Of a stretch of 64,000 nucleotides of DNA, positions 1 through 11,500 are shown piece by piece. Source of the DNA: Anaerolineales bacterium (GTDB lineage: Bacteria; Chloroflexota; Anaerolineae; Anaerolineales; Villigracilaceae); assembly GCA_020847435.1 (NCBI GenBank), contig JADLBX010000024.1, positions 62,001-126,000 of the forward strand. Direction: 5' to 3'. The first letter of the stretch is position 1; each line of letters opens with the position of its first letter. The notes beneath the pieces were generated by a model. That model worked only from the letters and a program-made list of their open reading frames with translations. It searched no databases and was not told the origin of the DNA. The position numbers and the translations under genes are program-made.

Positions 1-2606
1 CCAGCGCGCAAAGAAGGAAGCCAGATTGCCGCGGGATTGGCAGGCTCACAGCGACGCGCCATGCTAAGCAGCGTAGGAGTCGGACCCACTTCCAGGAAGA
101 AGCGATAACCTTCCTGATGCACAGTTCGAATCCCGTCTGCAAAACGGACAGTCTGCCGAATATGCTCGCGCCAGTATGACGCATTTGAAATGGCATCATC
201 TACGATCAGTTTTCCATAGACATTGGAAATCACACCGATCTGCGGCGTATGATATTCCACCGAGTCGGCGACCTGCTCGTATTCATCCAGGATCGAATCC
301 ATCAACGGCGAGTGGAAGGCATGCGAGACATTCAGCGCCCGGGAGGTAATCCCATCCTTTTTCAACGCTTCAACCACCAAACCCACGCTTGACTCTGCTC
401 CTGAAATCACAACTGCACTTGGACCGTTGACCGCGGCAATGGAAACTTCCTTTTCATACGGCGCAAGCGCTTCACGAACGCGCGACTCATTGGCAAAAAC
501 TGACGCCATGACCCCGCCAGACGGGAGCGACTGCATGAGGCGGCCGCGTGTTGCGATTAGCTTCAAACCGTCTTCCAGACTGAAAACACCGGCAATACAT
601 GCCGCCACATATTCACCCACACTATGCCCCATCACCACCTCAGGTCCGATGCCCCATGATTGCCAGAGCCTCGCCAGACTGTATTCCACAGCAAATAGTG
701 CTGGCTGTGTGTACATGGTCTGGTGAATGAGATGATGGTCGTCTTCGGTTTCAGGATAGATCACCGAGAGTAGTGGTTTTTCCAGCATCGGGCGCAGGAA
801 TTCATCGCATTGTTCGAGAGTCTGTCGAAAAGTTGGCTGGGTTTCATATAGTTGGCGTGCCATGCCAACCGACTGCGAGCCCTGGCCAGTGAATAGAAAC
901 ACGACCTCGGGTTTTCCTTTTTCTGTCAATACTTCAGAGTAAACGCCAGAGGCGTCCGGGTTATGGATCCAGGCTGAAAGTTTTTCCTGAGCCTGTTCGA
1001 TCGAAGCGGCAGTAAATGCAAGGCGATGGTCGAAATGCGAACGACCCGCGTTCAAGCTATAAGTGATATCTGCCAGGGACATCGTATAATGCCGCTTCAG
1101 ATACACTTCGAATGTTTCCGCAAGTTCTTTAAGGGCAGGCTTGGCTTTTGCAGAAAGAGTAAACAGTTGTGTAGCGCGCTCGAATTTCGATTCTTGAACA
1201 GGTTGCGCGGGCGCTTCGGCAATGATCACATGTGAATTAGTGCCGCTGAATCCGTACGAACTTAAACCGGCAATTCGAGGCATTCCGTCGACAGTTGTCC
1301 ATTCGGTTGGCTGGGTGGGCACAGTGATCGGCAGCTCATCCCACGGTATATAGGGATTCGGTGTATTCAAATGAAGATGCGCGGGAATTATCTTATTTTG
1401 CAGAGCCAATACAACTTTCACCAATCCAGCAATGCCCGCAGCCGCCTCAAGATGGCCGATATTGGTTTTAACGGCGCCAATCATCAAGGGCTTCTCGTGA
1501 GTGTGGTTATCCGCAAACACTTCGCCGAGCGCTCGTACTTCGATCGGATCGCCGAGAGATGTGCCGGTGCCATGCGTTTCTACATAGCCGATATCGCCCG
1601 GTTTCAACTGCGCATCTTGTAAGGCAGCGCGAATGACCGCTTCCTGCGCCTTGCCATTAGGCGCTGTAAGGCCATTGCTGCGTCCATCCTGGTTGAGGGC
1701 GCTTCCTAAAATTACAGCCAATACAGAATCGCCATCGGCAAGCGCATCTGACAATCGCTTGACCACGATCATCCCGCAACCCTCGGAACGTCCATAACCA
1801 TCGGCCGCAGCGTCGAAAGTTTTGCAACGCCCGTCAAAGGAGATCATGCGTCCGCGCGAAGTGAGGATATGGCCAGAGGGATCCAGAATCAAATTCACTC
1901 CGCCCACCAGAGCCATATCACATTCGCCATTACGCAGGCTTTGGCATGCCTGATGGACTGCGGCCAGAGAAGAGGAGCAAGCTGTATCTACCGTAATAGC
2001 CGGTCCGTGCAAGCCGAAGGTGTAAGCAATCCGTCCAGCTGCAATACTGCGCGCCGTACCAGTGGCAAAATAAATATCGCTATCATTCGCGTCGCTGGAG
2101 GCCGCCTTAAGATTGGCATAATCGCTCCCCCCCATGCCCACAAAAACGCCAGTCCGGCTGCCGCTGAGATTTGACGATGCCTGTCCGGCATTCTCTAAAG
2201 CTTCCCAAGCGGTTTCCAATAGGAGGCGCTGTTGTGGGTCCAACGAGACGGCTTCGCGCGGTGAGATACCAAAGAAATTGGGATCGAACGTATCCACTTG
2301 TTTAAGGAAGCCCCCCCAACGCGAATAAGTTTTGCCGATCGCATCCGGGTCTGGATCATAAAATTGATCCGCATCCCAACGATCTGCTGGGACCTCTGTA
2401 ATCGCGTCTGTGCCATTAAGGAGCAATTGCCAGAAGGAGGCTGAGTCGTTCGCATCGCCAGGGAACCGAAAACCCATACCAATGATCGCAATCGGTTCAT
2501 GTCGTTCCAATTCGGACGCACGCAGCTTTGTTTCCATTTGCTCCAATGAAACGAGCGCCTGCTGCAGGAGCGCACGGTAATCGTTAGGCGGCGAATTCTG
2601 ATTCAT
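1..2606 (-). CDS. Type I polyketide synthase module G (KS-AT-..., runs off the left edge)
   Basis: This is the seventh and last PKS gene visible; 868 codons are open from ATG 2606 to the window edge, so the C-terminal part is missing. An N-terminal helix of about 35 residues is followed by a ketosynthase (residues ~37-460, DTACSSS with Cys210, EtHGTGT and NIGHLEAAAG His motifs intact) and an acyltransferase (~560-860, GHSVGEY with Ser662, and the HAFHS signature usual for malonyl-CoA). The start is supported by an AAGGA Shine-Dalgarno six bases upstream. It lies 58 bp behind module F and shares its orientation, so it should extend the chain handed over by F. Which reductive domains follow, and whether a thioesterase ends the line, cannot be seen here. 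Confidence 0.95.
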   Translation of the reverse strand, partial: MNQNSPPNDYRALLQQALVSLEQMETKLRASELERHEPIAIIGMGFRFPGDANDSASFWQLLLNGTDAITEVPADRWDADQFYDPDPDAIGKTYSRWGGFLKQVDTFDPNFFGISPREAVSLDPQQRLLLETAWEALENAGQASSNLSGSRTGVFVGMGGSDYANLKAASSDANDSDIYFATGTARSIAAGRIAYTFGLHGPAITVDTACSSSLAAVHQACQSLRNGECDMALVGGVNLILDPSGHILTSRGRMISFDGRCKTFDAAADGYGRSEGCGMIVVKRLSDALADGDSVLAVILGSALNQDGRSNGLTAPNGKAQEAVIRAALQDAQLKPGDIGYVETHGTGTSLGDPIEVRALGEVFADNHTHEKPLMIGAVKTNIGHLEAAAGIAGLVKVVLALQNKIIPAHLHLNTPNPYIPWDELPITVPTQPTEWTTVDGMPRIAGLSSYGFSGTNSHVIIAEAPAQPVQESKFERATQLFTLSAKAKPALKELAETFEVYLKRHYTMSLADITYSLNAGRSHFDHRLAFTAASIEQAQEKLSAWIHNPDASGVYSEVLTEKGKPEVVFLFTGQGSQSVGMARQLYETQPTFRQTLEQCDEFLRPMLEKPLLSVIYPETEDDHHLIHQTMYTQPALFAVEYSLARLWQSWGIGPEVVMGHSVGEYVAACIAGVFSLEDGLKLIATRGRLMQSLPSGGVMASVFANESRVREALAPYEKEVSIAAVNGPSAVVISGAESSVGLVVEALKKDGITSRALNVSHAFHSPLMDSILDEYEQVADSVEYHTPQIGVISNVYGKLIVDDAISNASYWREHIRQTVRFADGIRTVHQEGYRFFLEVGPTPTLLSMARRCEPANPAAIWLPSLRA

Positions 2607-2664
2607 GAAAAATCCTTGTCACAAATATTGTCAATCGAGACGATCGTTCCATTCACAATGTGGT

Positions 2665-5600
2665 TTACCTATTCGAATCAAGTTGCCTGAGTTTGTTTTC
2701 GAGCATGACAGCAAGCTCCTCATCGGAGAGGTGATCTAACGTTGACGTTTCAAGAGGCGCGGCTGTTGACGGCGTTTGAGAAACAGGCTCGGGCTTCTGA
2801 ACCTCTAACTGAAAAAACTGGCTTGCGCCATAATCCGTCAATGCGTTGAGGGTGGGAAATTCAAACAACAATGTAGCGGGCAGAATCTTTCCAAACGACT
2901 GCGATAATTTATTACGCAACTCCACTGCCATCAACGAATCCAACCCCATGGTTTGCAGAGGCTGGTCGGGGTCAATACGTAGAGGGTTGTGTATGGTCAA
3001 CACTTGCGCAACCTGCCTGCGGACATGGTCAAGCAGAACTGAGCTTCGTTTATTCGGCACAGTCTTCGACAATTGCTGGCTCAAGGAAAGTTCCGGTTCG
3101 GTACTCACAGTCTTGACACCTTGCGAACGAACCTGACGGACCATATCCCTCAGAAAAGCAGGTTCTGCTCCCGGAGCATAGGCTCTCAGGATGTCATCCC
3201 AATCTACAGCAAGCACAGCGGCTTCAGTCACTTGTTGCTGGATTGCCCATTCCAAGCCTTTCAGCCCCTGGCCGGGCGTGAGTGTCGCCACGCCGCGCGC
3301 CCTGACAAGATCATGGTCCACCGCCGCTCCCGCGCCGGACCAGGCGCCCCAATGAATACTCGTAGCGGGCAACCCCAGGGCACGGCGATACTCGGCAAAA
3401 CCATCCATAAAGGCGTTGGCTGCGGCATGATTAGATTGTCCCGCTGTGCCGATCAACGACGCGCCGGAGGAGAAAAGAATAAAAAAGTCCAGCGACAAAT
3501 TGGCGGTCAATCGGTGCAATAGCCACGTCCCGGTCACTTTCGGCGCCATAACCGTTTCAAACCGTGACCAAGTCTGTTGTAAGAATGTACCATCGTCGAG
3601 CGCGCCGGCAGAATGAATCACGCCTCTTAATGGCGGCATGCTATCTTCGATTAATTGCATCAACCTGGCAATCTCCCCCTCCTCAGAGACATCGCCTTGC
3701 ACCGCCAGCACATTCACTCCAGCATGTTTGAACCGCTCGATCGTCTTTTGCGCATGATCATTCGGAGCGCCCCTGCCCAGCAACGCCAGATTTCTGGCGC
3801 CGCGTTCCGCCATCCATTCAGCAACCAGCAATCCCAGTCCTCGAAGACCGCCGGTAATGAGATAAGTCGCATCCTCGCGCAACGTCAGAGGAGACCAATT
3901 TTGTTTTTCGGCGCGCGCCAAACGACGGACGCGCCGAACTTCGCGCAAGGCGATCTCCTCTTCGCGCGGGTCTGGATCCAGGAGCTCGTTTATAAGATCA
4001 GCGATTTCCTCGCGTCTGCCTCCGGGGTCCAGATCGACGCGTTTGCAATTCAATTCAGGATGTTCGTTTGCAAGCGTACGAGCCAACCCTAACAGCGCGG
4101 TCTGACCAGCCGCAACAGGAACCGCATGCTCATCCAGCGATTGCGCCGCCCGCGTAACCAACCACAAATTGGACTGAGCGCTCTTAATCATCGCCTGCGC
4201 CAGCAGGAGAGCGTTACCTGTGGAGAAATGTTGCGCTTCTTGCAAATCAGCAACCTTCATCTCATCTTTCAGGGTGTTATTCAATGCCCACAAATACACA
4301 ACTCCCTGATAACGCTGTTCATTGAAAAACTGCGCAAAATCGATAGACGGATCGCCCGCGTGGATGAGGCGACTCTGCTGTCCACGCTCAGTCAAGGCAG
4401 CGGCAAGCTGATTTCCGACGCCGCGCTCGTCCGCGAAGATCAGCCAGGGATATTCGGTTTCGACCTTTTGTCCTGAGGCAGGGGCGCGCCCAACAATCAC
4501 TGCTTGCTGAGACAGAATGCCGTCTTGTTCTCGCCCGGGAAATGCAACCGCGTCCACAAACCCCGACTCAGCGAGAAGTTTGCACCATTGATCCTGTGCA
4601 AGTAGTGCATATGAAGGACGAAGAGCCTTGTCTGTGAATGCCCACCAGCCTTCGGTCATCCCGACGGTCAAGTCTGAGAAACGCTGTTTTCCAGTAGCCT
4701 CGTACAAGATCAACTCGCCTTGCGGCGCGAGCAGCGTCTTTATATTCTCCAAAGTCTGTGCCAGGTCCGGGGTGGCATGCAAAACATTTGCGGCAATCAC
4801 CAAGTCAAAACTGTGAGGGTCAAATCCCTGTGAAAGAGGATCGCGGCTGATATCGAGCGTTTGGCGCTCGATAAATCCATACTCGCTGAATTTTTGTTGC
4901 GCCTGGTTGGTGAACAACGGCGAGATATCTGTAAACACATAGCGTGTCTGCTCAGCCGGTAACTCCTTCAAAATATAGGATGTGGTCCCACCCGTGCCGG
5001 CGCCCAGTTCAAGGATACGAATACGACTTTCCGGTGTGGACTTCTTCAGCGCCAGCATGACTGATTCGCGGACCAGCGCGTTGAACGTGCGCGCAACCGG
5101 GGATTCCCGATATAGCCTTTCGGCTTCTTTCGTGGAACCGGCAGGGAAAAGCAACTGCAGCGGGTCTCCTGACCCGCGCAACACATTTGCAAGACCACGC
5201 GTACAGCGGGCAATCAGGGTCAATTCCGTCTCGAAGATGGGAAATCGCTGAAGAAGTGTCTCCCATTCGGTATCCAGACCCGTGAGATCGGGCGACTTCA
5301 ACACCTTCCACCCGGATTCTGTCTTTTGCAAAACGCCGTCTTCAGCAAGCATCTCCAACAACCGTGAAAAGAGAATGTGTTGTTTTGGAACGACCTTAAG
5401 CTGTTCGAGCAAGGTCTGAGTATCAAAAACATTGCCGGGTTGATAGGCCATGCCAAGCTGTTGTAGCGCATCAGCCACGTATCGTCCGCAGATTCGGTCC
5501 AGTTCGGGCAACAAATCTTCATAGCGGAACATTTCGTTAGCGTTGCTTAACGCATCAACTTGTTGGGAAACCTGATCTTTGATCGCTTGCGGAGGGTTTA

Positions 5601-8484
5601 AACGTGTGGCTGCAAACCCATGCTGCGGATGAGGCTGCGAAAGCCATTGCACTTCATAAAGTAAATGCTGAATGTCCGTTATGTCCTGATTCGCAACAGC
5701 GTCATTCTTCGAAGCCACAGCCTGCGGACTCGAATCTAGACGTTGACGGGTCGTATCCACCCAATAGCGCTCGCGCTGGAAAGGATAGGTGGGCAGAATC
5801 CTCTTCCGCCGTTCGTAGTCGCGATCAAAATCCTGCCAATGTATATCCGCGCCCAAGGTGTAGAGTTTGCCGAGACTGCCAAGCAGAACTTGCCAATCTT
5901 CGCGACCCTGTCGCAGTGAGGGTAGCCAGGTCCCCACATTTTGAGGTAGGCATTGCTGTCCCAAGCCGAGCAGGATTGGATCGGGACCAATTTCAATAAA
6001 GACATCGCACCCTGATCTCTGCAATTGGATGATCGCATCCGCAAAACGAACCGGTTGCCGAAGGTGATCGCGCCAATAACGCGCTGTGGTAACTTGCGCC
6101 GGCTGAACAATGTCGCCGGTGATATCCGAAATCAGTCCAATCTGCGGCTCGGCATATTTCACCGATGCCGCGACGCGTTCGAACTCGTCGAGCAACGGAT
6201 CCATGAGCGGCGAATGGAAAGCATGCGAGACAGTCAAACGGCGCGATTGAATTCCTTGTTGGCGTAGCGAGACCAAAACCTCCGTTAAAACTGATTCAGT
6301 TCCAGAGATGACTACATTCGTCGGGCTGTTGATTGCGGCAACCGACAATTGATCTGAATGTAGTGCGATTGCTTGTTTGACGACTGCCTCGTCGGCAAAG
6401 ACCGCCGCCATCGCGCCTCCTGCCGGTAATTGTTGCATCAGGCGTCCCCGTTCTGCGATCAAGCGGAGGCCGTCTTCCAAAGTAAACACACCGGCAACGC
6501 ACGCGGCAACATATTCGCCAACGCTATGTCCCATCAACATAGCAGGAGCAACGCCCCACGCGCGCCACAACTCCGCCAGCGCATACTCGATACAGAACAG
6601 GGCGGGTTGCGTGTATCGCGTTTCATGAATCAGCGCCGTTTCGGTCTCACTCTCGGCGAAGAGCACGGACAAGATCGAACGATTCAGGTACGGACGTAGG
6701 AGTTGATCGCATTTATCCAGCATGGCGCGGAACGTCGGCTGAGTCTCATAGAGTTGGCGCGCCATGCCGTTAGATTGCGCGCCCTGCCCGGTAAAGAGAA
6801 AAGCAACTCGAGGCTGGCGCGCCCCGGCTATTCCAGTCCACAACAAGCGGTCGGCATCCCGGCTCTTCGCAAAATCCGACAATTGAGATTGGATGGCAGT
6901 CGCCGAATCTGCAACTAGAGCCAAACGATGGCTGAAGTGGGAACGTCCGGCATTAACCGTGTAGGATAAATCTCCAAGGTTCTCTTCCCGATGCAATAGA
7001 TGTTCCGCATGGCGACCGGCAAGCTGTTTCAGCGCTTCCTCATCCCTGGCAGACAGGGTAAAAAGATGAAGCGGTCGTTCCATCGCCGACGTTATTTTTG
7101 CAGGCTCAGGCGCATTGGATAGAACCACGTGTGCATTCGTGCCACTAAAGCCAAAGGAACTCACACCGGCAACTCTCTCCTCACCGTGCCATGGGGTTAG
7201 TTGCTGTGGTATGGAGACCGGCAATTCAGACCACGGGATGTGCGGATTGGGCGTTTGCAGATGAAGGTGCGGAGGGATCTCTCCATGTTGCAACATTAGC
7301 GCCGTTTTCATCAACCCGGCGATGCCCGCCGCCGATTCTAGATGCCCGATGTTCGTCTTCACTGATCCGATAACAACCGGCTGGTGACGAGATTCACCCA
7401 GCACAGCCGCAAGCGCCTGCACCTCGATCGGATCTCCCAAGGATGTACCGGTTCCGTGGGTTTCAACGTAACCAACCTGTTGCGGAGTGACGCGTCCGTT
7501 TGCCAAAGCGTTACGAATGACAGTTTCCTGCGAGGGACCGTTCGGCGCGGTCAAGCCATTACTGCGTCCATCCTGACCGACAGCCGAGCCACGGATCAAC
7601 GCCAGAATATTGTCGCCATCCGCTATGGCATCCGAGTGGCGCTTGAGCAGGATCACGCCAACGCCTTCACTGCGCACAAAGCCATTTGCCCGCGCGTCAA
7701 AGGTTTTACAACGCCCATCGGGAGCCAGCATGTGTGCCTTCGAAAGTGCAATTGTAGTTTCCGGTCGCAGAATCAAATTGACGCCGCCAACCAAAGCCAG
7801 CCGACATTCCCCACTGCGCAGGCTCTGCACAGCCAGGTGTGTTGCAACAAGCGAGGACGAGCATGCCGTATCCACAGGCAAACTTGGACCGCGTAGCCCC
7901 AACACATAGGAAAGCCGTCCAGTTGCAATACTGCGGGCGTTGCCTGAGGCAAAGTAGGCGTCGAGATTTTCGACGCCCCCATCCATGTTCAGCAAAAGAT
8001 AATCGCCGCTAGAGATGCCGGCAAACACGCCGGTTTCACTGTGCATCAACTGTGCGGGGTCTTGCCCGGCGCGTTCGAGCGCTTCCCAACTGAGTTCCAG
8101 GAGTAATCGCTGTTGCGGATCAAGTCCAGTCGCTTCACGCGGCGCAATGCCAAAGAAATGCGGGTCGAAAAGATCCACATCCTTGATGAAGCCTCCCCAG
8201 CGCGTGGACATTTTTCCAATCGCGTCCGGATCGGGATCGTAATACGAATCGATATCCCACCGCTCAGGCGGGACTTCGGTGATCGCGTCCACGCCATTTT
8301 TGAGCAACTCCCAAAAAGCCTCCGGCGTATTGGCGCCCCCAGGGAAACGGCAACTCATTCCGATCACAGCAATAGGTTCGGCGCGCTGATTCTCCAGCGC
8401 GTCGAGACGCGCCTGTAACTGAGCCGCCAGCAGGATGACCCGCTGCGGCGGTAGATTGCTGATCCGTTCAATAAATTCCTTCAT
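2665..8484 (-). CDS. Type I polyketide synthase module F: KS-AT-cMT-KR-ACP
   Basis: A single-module PKS of 1,939 aa. Domains in order are KS (~36-455, active Cys208), AT (~558-860, GHSVGEY Ser654, malonyl-type HAFHS with His757), C-methyltransferase (~980-1335, SAM-binding LELGAGTGGT at 1158-1167), a structural KR half, a catalytic KR (~1538-1730, NADPH motif TGGLRGLG, LDD B-type signature) and ACP (GLDSL, phosphopantetheine Ser1850). There is no DH or ER, so the expected product is an alpha-methyl-beta-hydroxy unit. The KR has His1686 (SNHAAAN) where the catalytic Tyr usually lies. ATG 8484 is preferred over GTG 8487 because GGGA is six bases from the ATG. The C-terminus carries the LSDEELAVML docking-like motif. 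Confidence 0.96.
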   Translation of the reverse strand: MKEFIERISNLPPQRVILLAAQLQARLDALENQRAEPIAVIGMSCRFPGGANTPEAFWELLKNGVDAITEVPPERWDIDSYYDPDPDAIGKMSTRWGGFIKDVDLFDPHFFGIAPREATGLDPQQRLLLELSWEALERAGQDPAQLMHSETGVFAGISSGDYLLLNMDGGVENLDAYFASGNARSIATGRLSYVLGLRGPSLPVDTACSSSLVATHLAVQSLRSGECRLALVGGVNLILRPETTIALSKAHMLAPDGRCKTFDARANGFVRSEGVGVILLKRHSDAIADGDNILALIRGSAVGQDGRSNGLTAPNGPSQETVIRNALANGRVTPQQVGYVETHGTGTSLGDPIEVQALAAVLGESRHQPVVIGSVKTNIGHLESAAGIAGLMKTALMLQHGEIPPHLHLQTPNPHIPWSELPVSIPQQLTPWHGEERVAGVSSFGFSGTNAHVVLSNAPEPAKITSAMERPLHLFTLSARDEEALKQLAGRHAEHLLHREENLGDLSYTVNAGRSHFSHRLALVADSATAIQSQLSDFAKSRDADRLLWTGIAGARQPRVAFLFTGQGAQSNGMARQLYETQPTFRAMLDKCDQLLRPYLNRSILSVLFAESETETALIHETRYTQPALFCIEYALAELWRAWGVAPAMLMGHSVGEYVAACVAGVFTLEDGLRLIAERGRLMQQLPAGGAMAAVFADEAVVKQAIALHSDQLSVAAINSPTNVVISGTESVLTEVLVSLRQQGIQSRRLTVSHAFHSPLMDPLLDEFERVAASVKYAEPQIGLISDITGDIVQPAQVTTARYWRDHLRQPVRFADAIIQLQRSGCDVFIEIGPDPILLGLGQQCLPQNVGTWLPSLRQGREDWQVLLGSLGKLYTLGADIHWQDFDRDYERRKRILPTYPFQRERYWVDTTRQRLDSSPQAVASKNDAVANQDITDIQHLLYEVQWLSQPHPQHGFAATRLNPPQAIKDQVSQQVDALSNANEMFRYEDLLPELDRICGRYVADALQQLGMAYQPGNVFDTQTLLEQLKVVPKQHILFSRLLEMLAEDGVLQKTESGWKVLKSPDLTGLDTEWETLLQRFPIFETELTLIARCTRGLANVLRGSGDPLQLLFPAGSTKEAERLYRESPVARTFNALVRESVMLALKKSTPESRIRILELGAGTGGTTSYILKELPAEQTRYVFTDISPLFTNQAQQKFSEYGFIERQTLDISRDPLSQGFDPHSFDLVIAANVLHATPDLAQTLENIKTLLAPQGELILYEATGKQRFSDLTVGMTEGWWAFTDKALRPSYALLAQDQWCKLLAESGFVDAVAFPGREQDGILSQQAVIVGRAPASGQKVETEYPWLIFADERGVGNQLAAALTERGQQSRLIHAGDPSIDFAQFFNEQRYQGVVYLWALNNTLKDEMKVADLQEAQHFSTGNALLLAQAMIKSAQSNLWLVTRAAQSLDEHAVPVAAGQTALLGLARTLANEHPELNCKRVDLDPGGRREEIADLINELLDPDPREEEIALREVRRVRRLARAEKQNWSPLTLREDATYLITGGLRGLGLLVAEWMAERGARNLALLGRGAPNDHAQKTIERFKHAGVNVLAVQGDVSEEGEIARLMQLIEDSMPPLRGVIHSAGALDDGTFLQQTWSRFETVMAPKVTGTWLLHRLTANLSLDFFILFSSGASLIGTAGQSNHAAANAFMDGFAEYRRALGLPATSIHWGAWSGAGAAVDHDLVRARGVATLTPGQGLKGLEWAIQQQVTEAAVLAVDWDDILRAYAPGAEPAFLRDMVRQVRSQGVKTVSTEPELSLSQQLSKTVPNKRSSVLLDHVRRQVAQVLTIHNPLRIDPDQPLQTMGLDSLMAVELRNKLSQSFGKILPATLLFEFPTLNALTDYGASQFFQLEVQKPEPVSQTPSTAAPLETSTLDHLSDEELAVMLENKLRQLDSNR

Positions 8485-8530
8485 CACAGTTCCCGATTCG
8501 TTATTCAGTGAACTACCCTTTCGTTCGATT

Positions 8531-11500
8531 TCACTTCATACTCGAAAGCAACCGAGTCACTTCTTCATCAGAAAGATTTTCAATATCCTGCACCAAGTCG
8601 GTCTCGACTTTTATCAAACCCTTCGCGTCCGGTTGATCGCCTTCGGCTTTCAGCAGGTCCTGCGCCAGATAATCCGTGATTGCGCCGATCGTGGGATAAT
8701 CAAAGACGAGGGTGGCTGGCAAGTTACGTTGCAGCTTGAGTTGAGCGCCTAGCATGTTTCGCAACTCCACCGCGGTGAGCGAGTCCAGCCCAAGCTCTTC
8801 GAGTGGCTGTCGAGGATCGATGAGATCGCCTGCGCTCATTCCCAAGACTTTTTTAGCATTCGCTTCCACGAATTCCAAAAGCACGTCACGCCTTTGATTA
8901 ACGGGAGTTTTACCAAGACGCTCAAACAGGCTGAAAGATTCACTCTCGAGGAAACTCATTTTTCGAGAAGTAGGGTTACCCCCACCCCTGCGAACCAAGG
9001 AGGTTATCCAGGTTCGTTTTTCGGCTGAGGGATTTTGTCTGACGAATTCGTCCCAATCAACCGGCGCCACAACAACCTGACCAATGTTTTCGCCGATTAA
9101 ATCATCGAGAAGTTGAAGCCCAATGTGCGGGGAGATCATCCCCATGCCCTTTTGACCGGCGCGCTTTTCCACCTGCATTTCCGCGGCAATACCCACGCCG
9201 GACCAGGCTCCCCAGTTGACGCTCAGGGCGGGCAACCCAAGTTGCCGACGATATTGCGCAAGCATGTCCATGAACATATTCGCGGCGGAGTGATTTGCCT
9301 GTCCCGGTGAACCAAGAACGGAGGCTGCCGACGAGAACAAAACAAAGAAATCCAGCGAGAGATCGCGAGTCAAGCGATGCAAATTCCAAGCGCCAGCGAT
9401 CTTGGGAAGCATAACGTTGACAAAGCGCTCCCACCGCTGTTGCAGGAGAATGCCATCATCGAGAACGCCAGCCGAGTGGATAATTCCACGCAACGAGGGC
9501 ATCTCCGCCTTGATCTGGCGCAGAACATCCTGCACATCATCGAACCGGGATACATCACCTTGCACGACCTTAACGCGCACGCCAGCCTGTTCCATGAGGA
9601 CGATGGCTTCTCGAGCCATCTCTGAAGCTTGGCGTCGTCCCATCAAAACCAGGTTCCTCGCGCCAAGTTTAGCCAGATGTTGTGCGGTCAGCAAGCCGAG
9701 TCCGGTCAACCCGCCGGTGATCAAGTAACTGGCATCGTCGCGGATGGGCAATAGACTAGTATGTTCCTGAGTCAGAACGATCTTTCCGATATGCTTCGCC
9801 TGCGCCATATACCGGAATGCCTCAACAGCCCGCTCCAGCGGAAAAGTTTGAAAGCGCAGCGGTTTCAGACTGCCGCTCTGCGCGGCATCCATTGTCCTGT
9901 TTAGCAATGTCTGTAGAAGCGGCGGATTCTCCGCAACAAAGCGGGAGAGATCAAGAATATGATAGTGCGCATTCGGCTTGAGCTGCGCGACCTGTTCCGC
10001 TGGCCAGATGTCGCGTTTTCCAATCTCCAGAAACACACCATGATCGGCAAGCGCTGAAAGACTGGTTGGAATAAATTCACCCGCTAGTGAATTTAGCATC
10101 ACATCCACACCTTCGCCGTGCGTCAATCTATTAATTTCCTCGGCAAAGACAAGCGTCCGCGAATCCAGCACATGCTGGACGCCAATCTCTTTGAGATAGG
10201 CTCTTTTCTCGTCCGTGCCGGCTGTACCGAAAACCTCCGCGCCGACTCGCAACGCCAACTGCACTGCGGCCGATCCCACGCCGCCTGCCGCCGCATGGAT
10301 GAGCACCCGCTGTCCTTTGTGCAGGTGAGCGATATCGGTAAGAGCATAGTCGGCGGTCATACACGCCAGAGGAATAGTAGCCGCTTCGTCAAAACTGAGT
10401 TGAGCCGGTTTGAGGGCAACAAAATCCGCATCCACTGTCACATAACTGCCGAAACTACCGCTGGCAATGGCAATCACCTCGTCACCGACTTGGAATCGCG
10501 TCACCCCTTCCCCCACAGCAACGATACGTCCGCTGCACTCGCCGCCAAGCGGCTCCGGGTCGCTGCGCATGGCAAGCGCATTCATCAAGTCGCGGAAGTT
10601 CAATCCGCTTGCCAGGATGCGAATCTCCACTTCACCCCGGTCGGGCGCGCGCCGGGTCGCAGTCTGCAAACCGATATCGTCCAGAATTCCACTGGCAGAT
10701 CCAAGGAGCGTGACTGCCGACTCGTGGGACGCGGCACGCGGTGTAAAGCGGCTCAACCGGACAGCATAGCGGGTCTGGCTACGATAGGCGATCTCGTTCT
10801 CGGGGTTCGCGCCTGAGAAGAGTTCCTTCATCAGTTGGTCCGTCTGCGATTCTGCGGAATCCTGATCGTCTAGGTCAATGCGTTTACACTGCCAGTCTGG
10901 GAATTCCAACTCGATGCCTTTTGCCATACCCCACAGCGGAGATTGACCGATTTGTAAAACATCGGTTGATCTTACAAATTGAGCCTTGCGTGTGACCAGC
11001 CAGAGCCTGCTTGCCTCTGATGGTGCGACAGAAGCAATTACCTGCACGAGAGAAAGCGCGCTTTCTGTTCCCCGTCGTTGGCGCTCGATGGGAGAATCAT
11101 CTTCTTCATCACTTAATGGCAGGATATCTAAACTCCACAAATGGACGATGCCTCGCAGATCTCGTTGCCTCTGTAGGACAGCCTCCTGCCATAATTGTTG
11201 GAAATCACCTATACGTCCAGGATCAACTCGCCAGCCGTCCGTAGTTTTTTGATATTCATCGCCGGCATGCACAAGGATACATTCTTCACCGCGCTGTTGC
11301 AGGCGAGATGCCAACCGCTCGCCTACGCCATCCTGGTCGGCAAGAATTAGCCAACTTCCATTGTTTTTAGTAGTAGCAAGCGGCTGACGGGCAAGGAAGA
11401 TCGCATTCGTTGAAAGGTCTGTAGGTTCCGGCACGATATCGATCTCATCAAATTTCAACTCACTGAGTAAACCGACCCATTTTTCACGCGTAAGCAGCGG

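Noticed and set aside
10118..10816. 232-codon plus-strand open frame inside PKS module E
   Set aside because: It is antisense to the ER/cMT-KR coding region and has the composition of a shadow frame without a ribosome-binding site.
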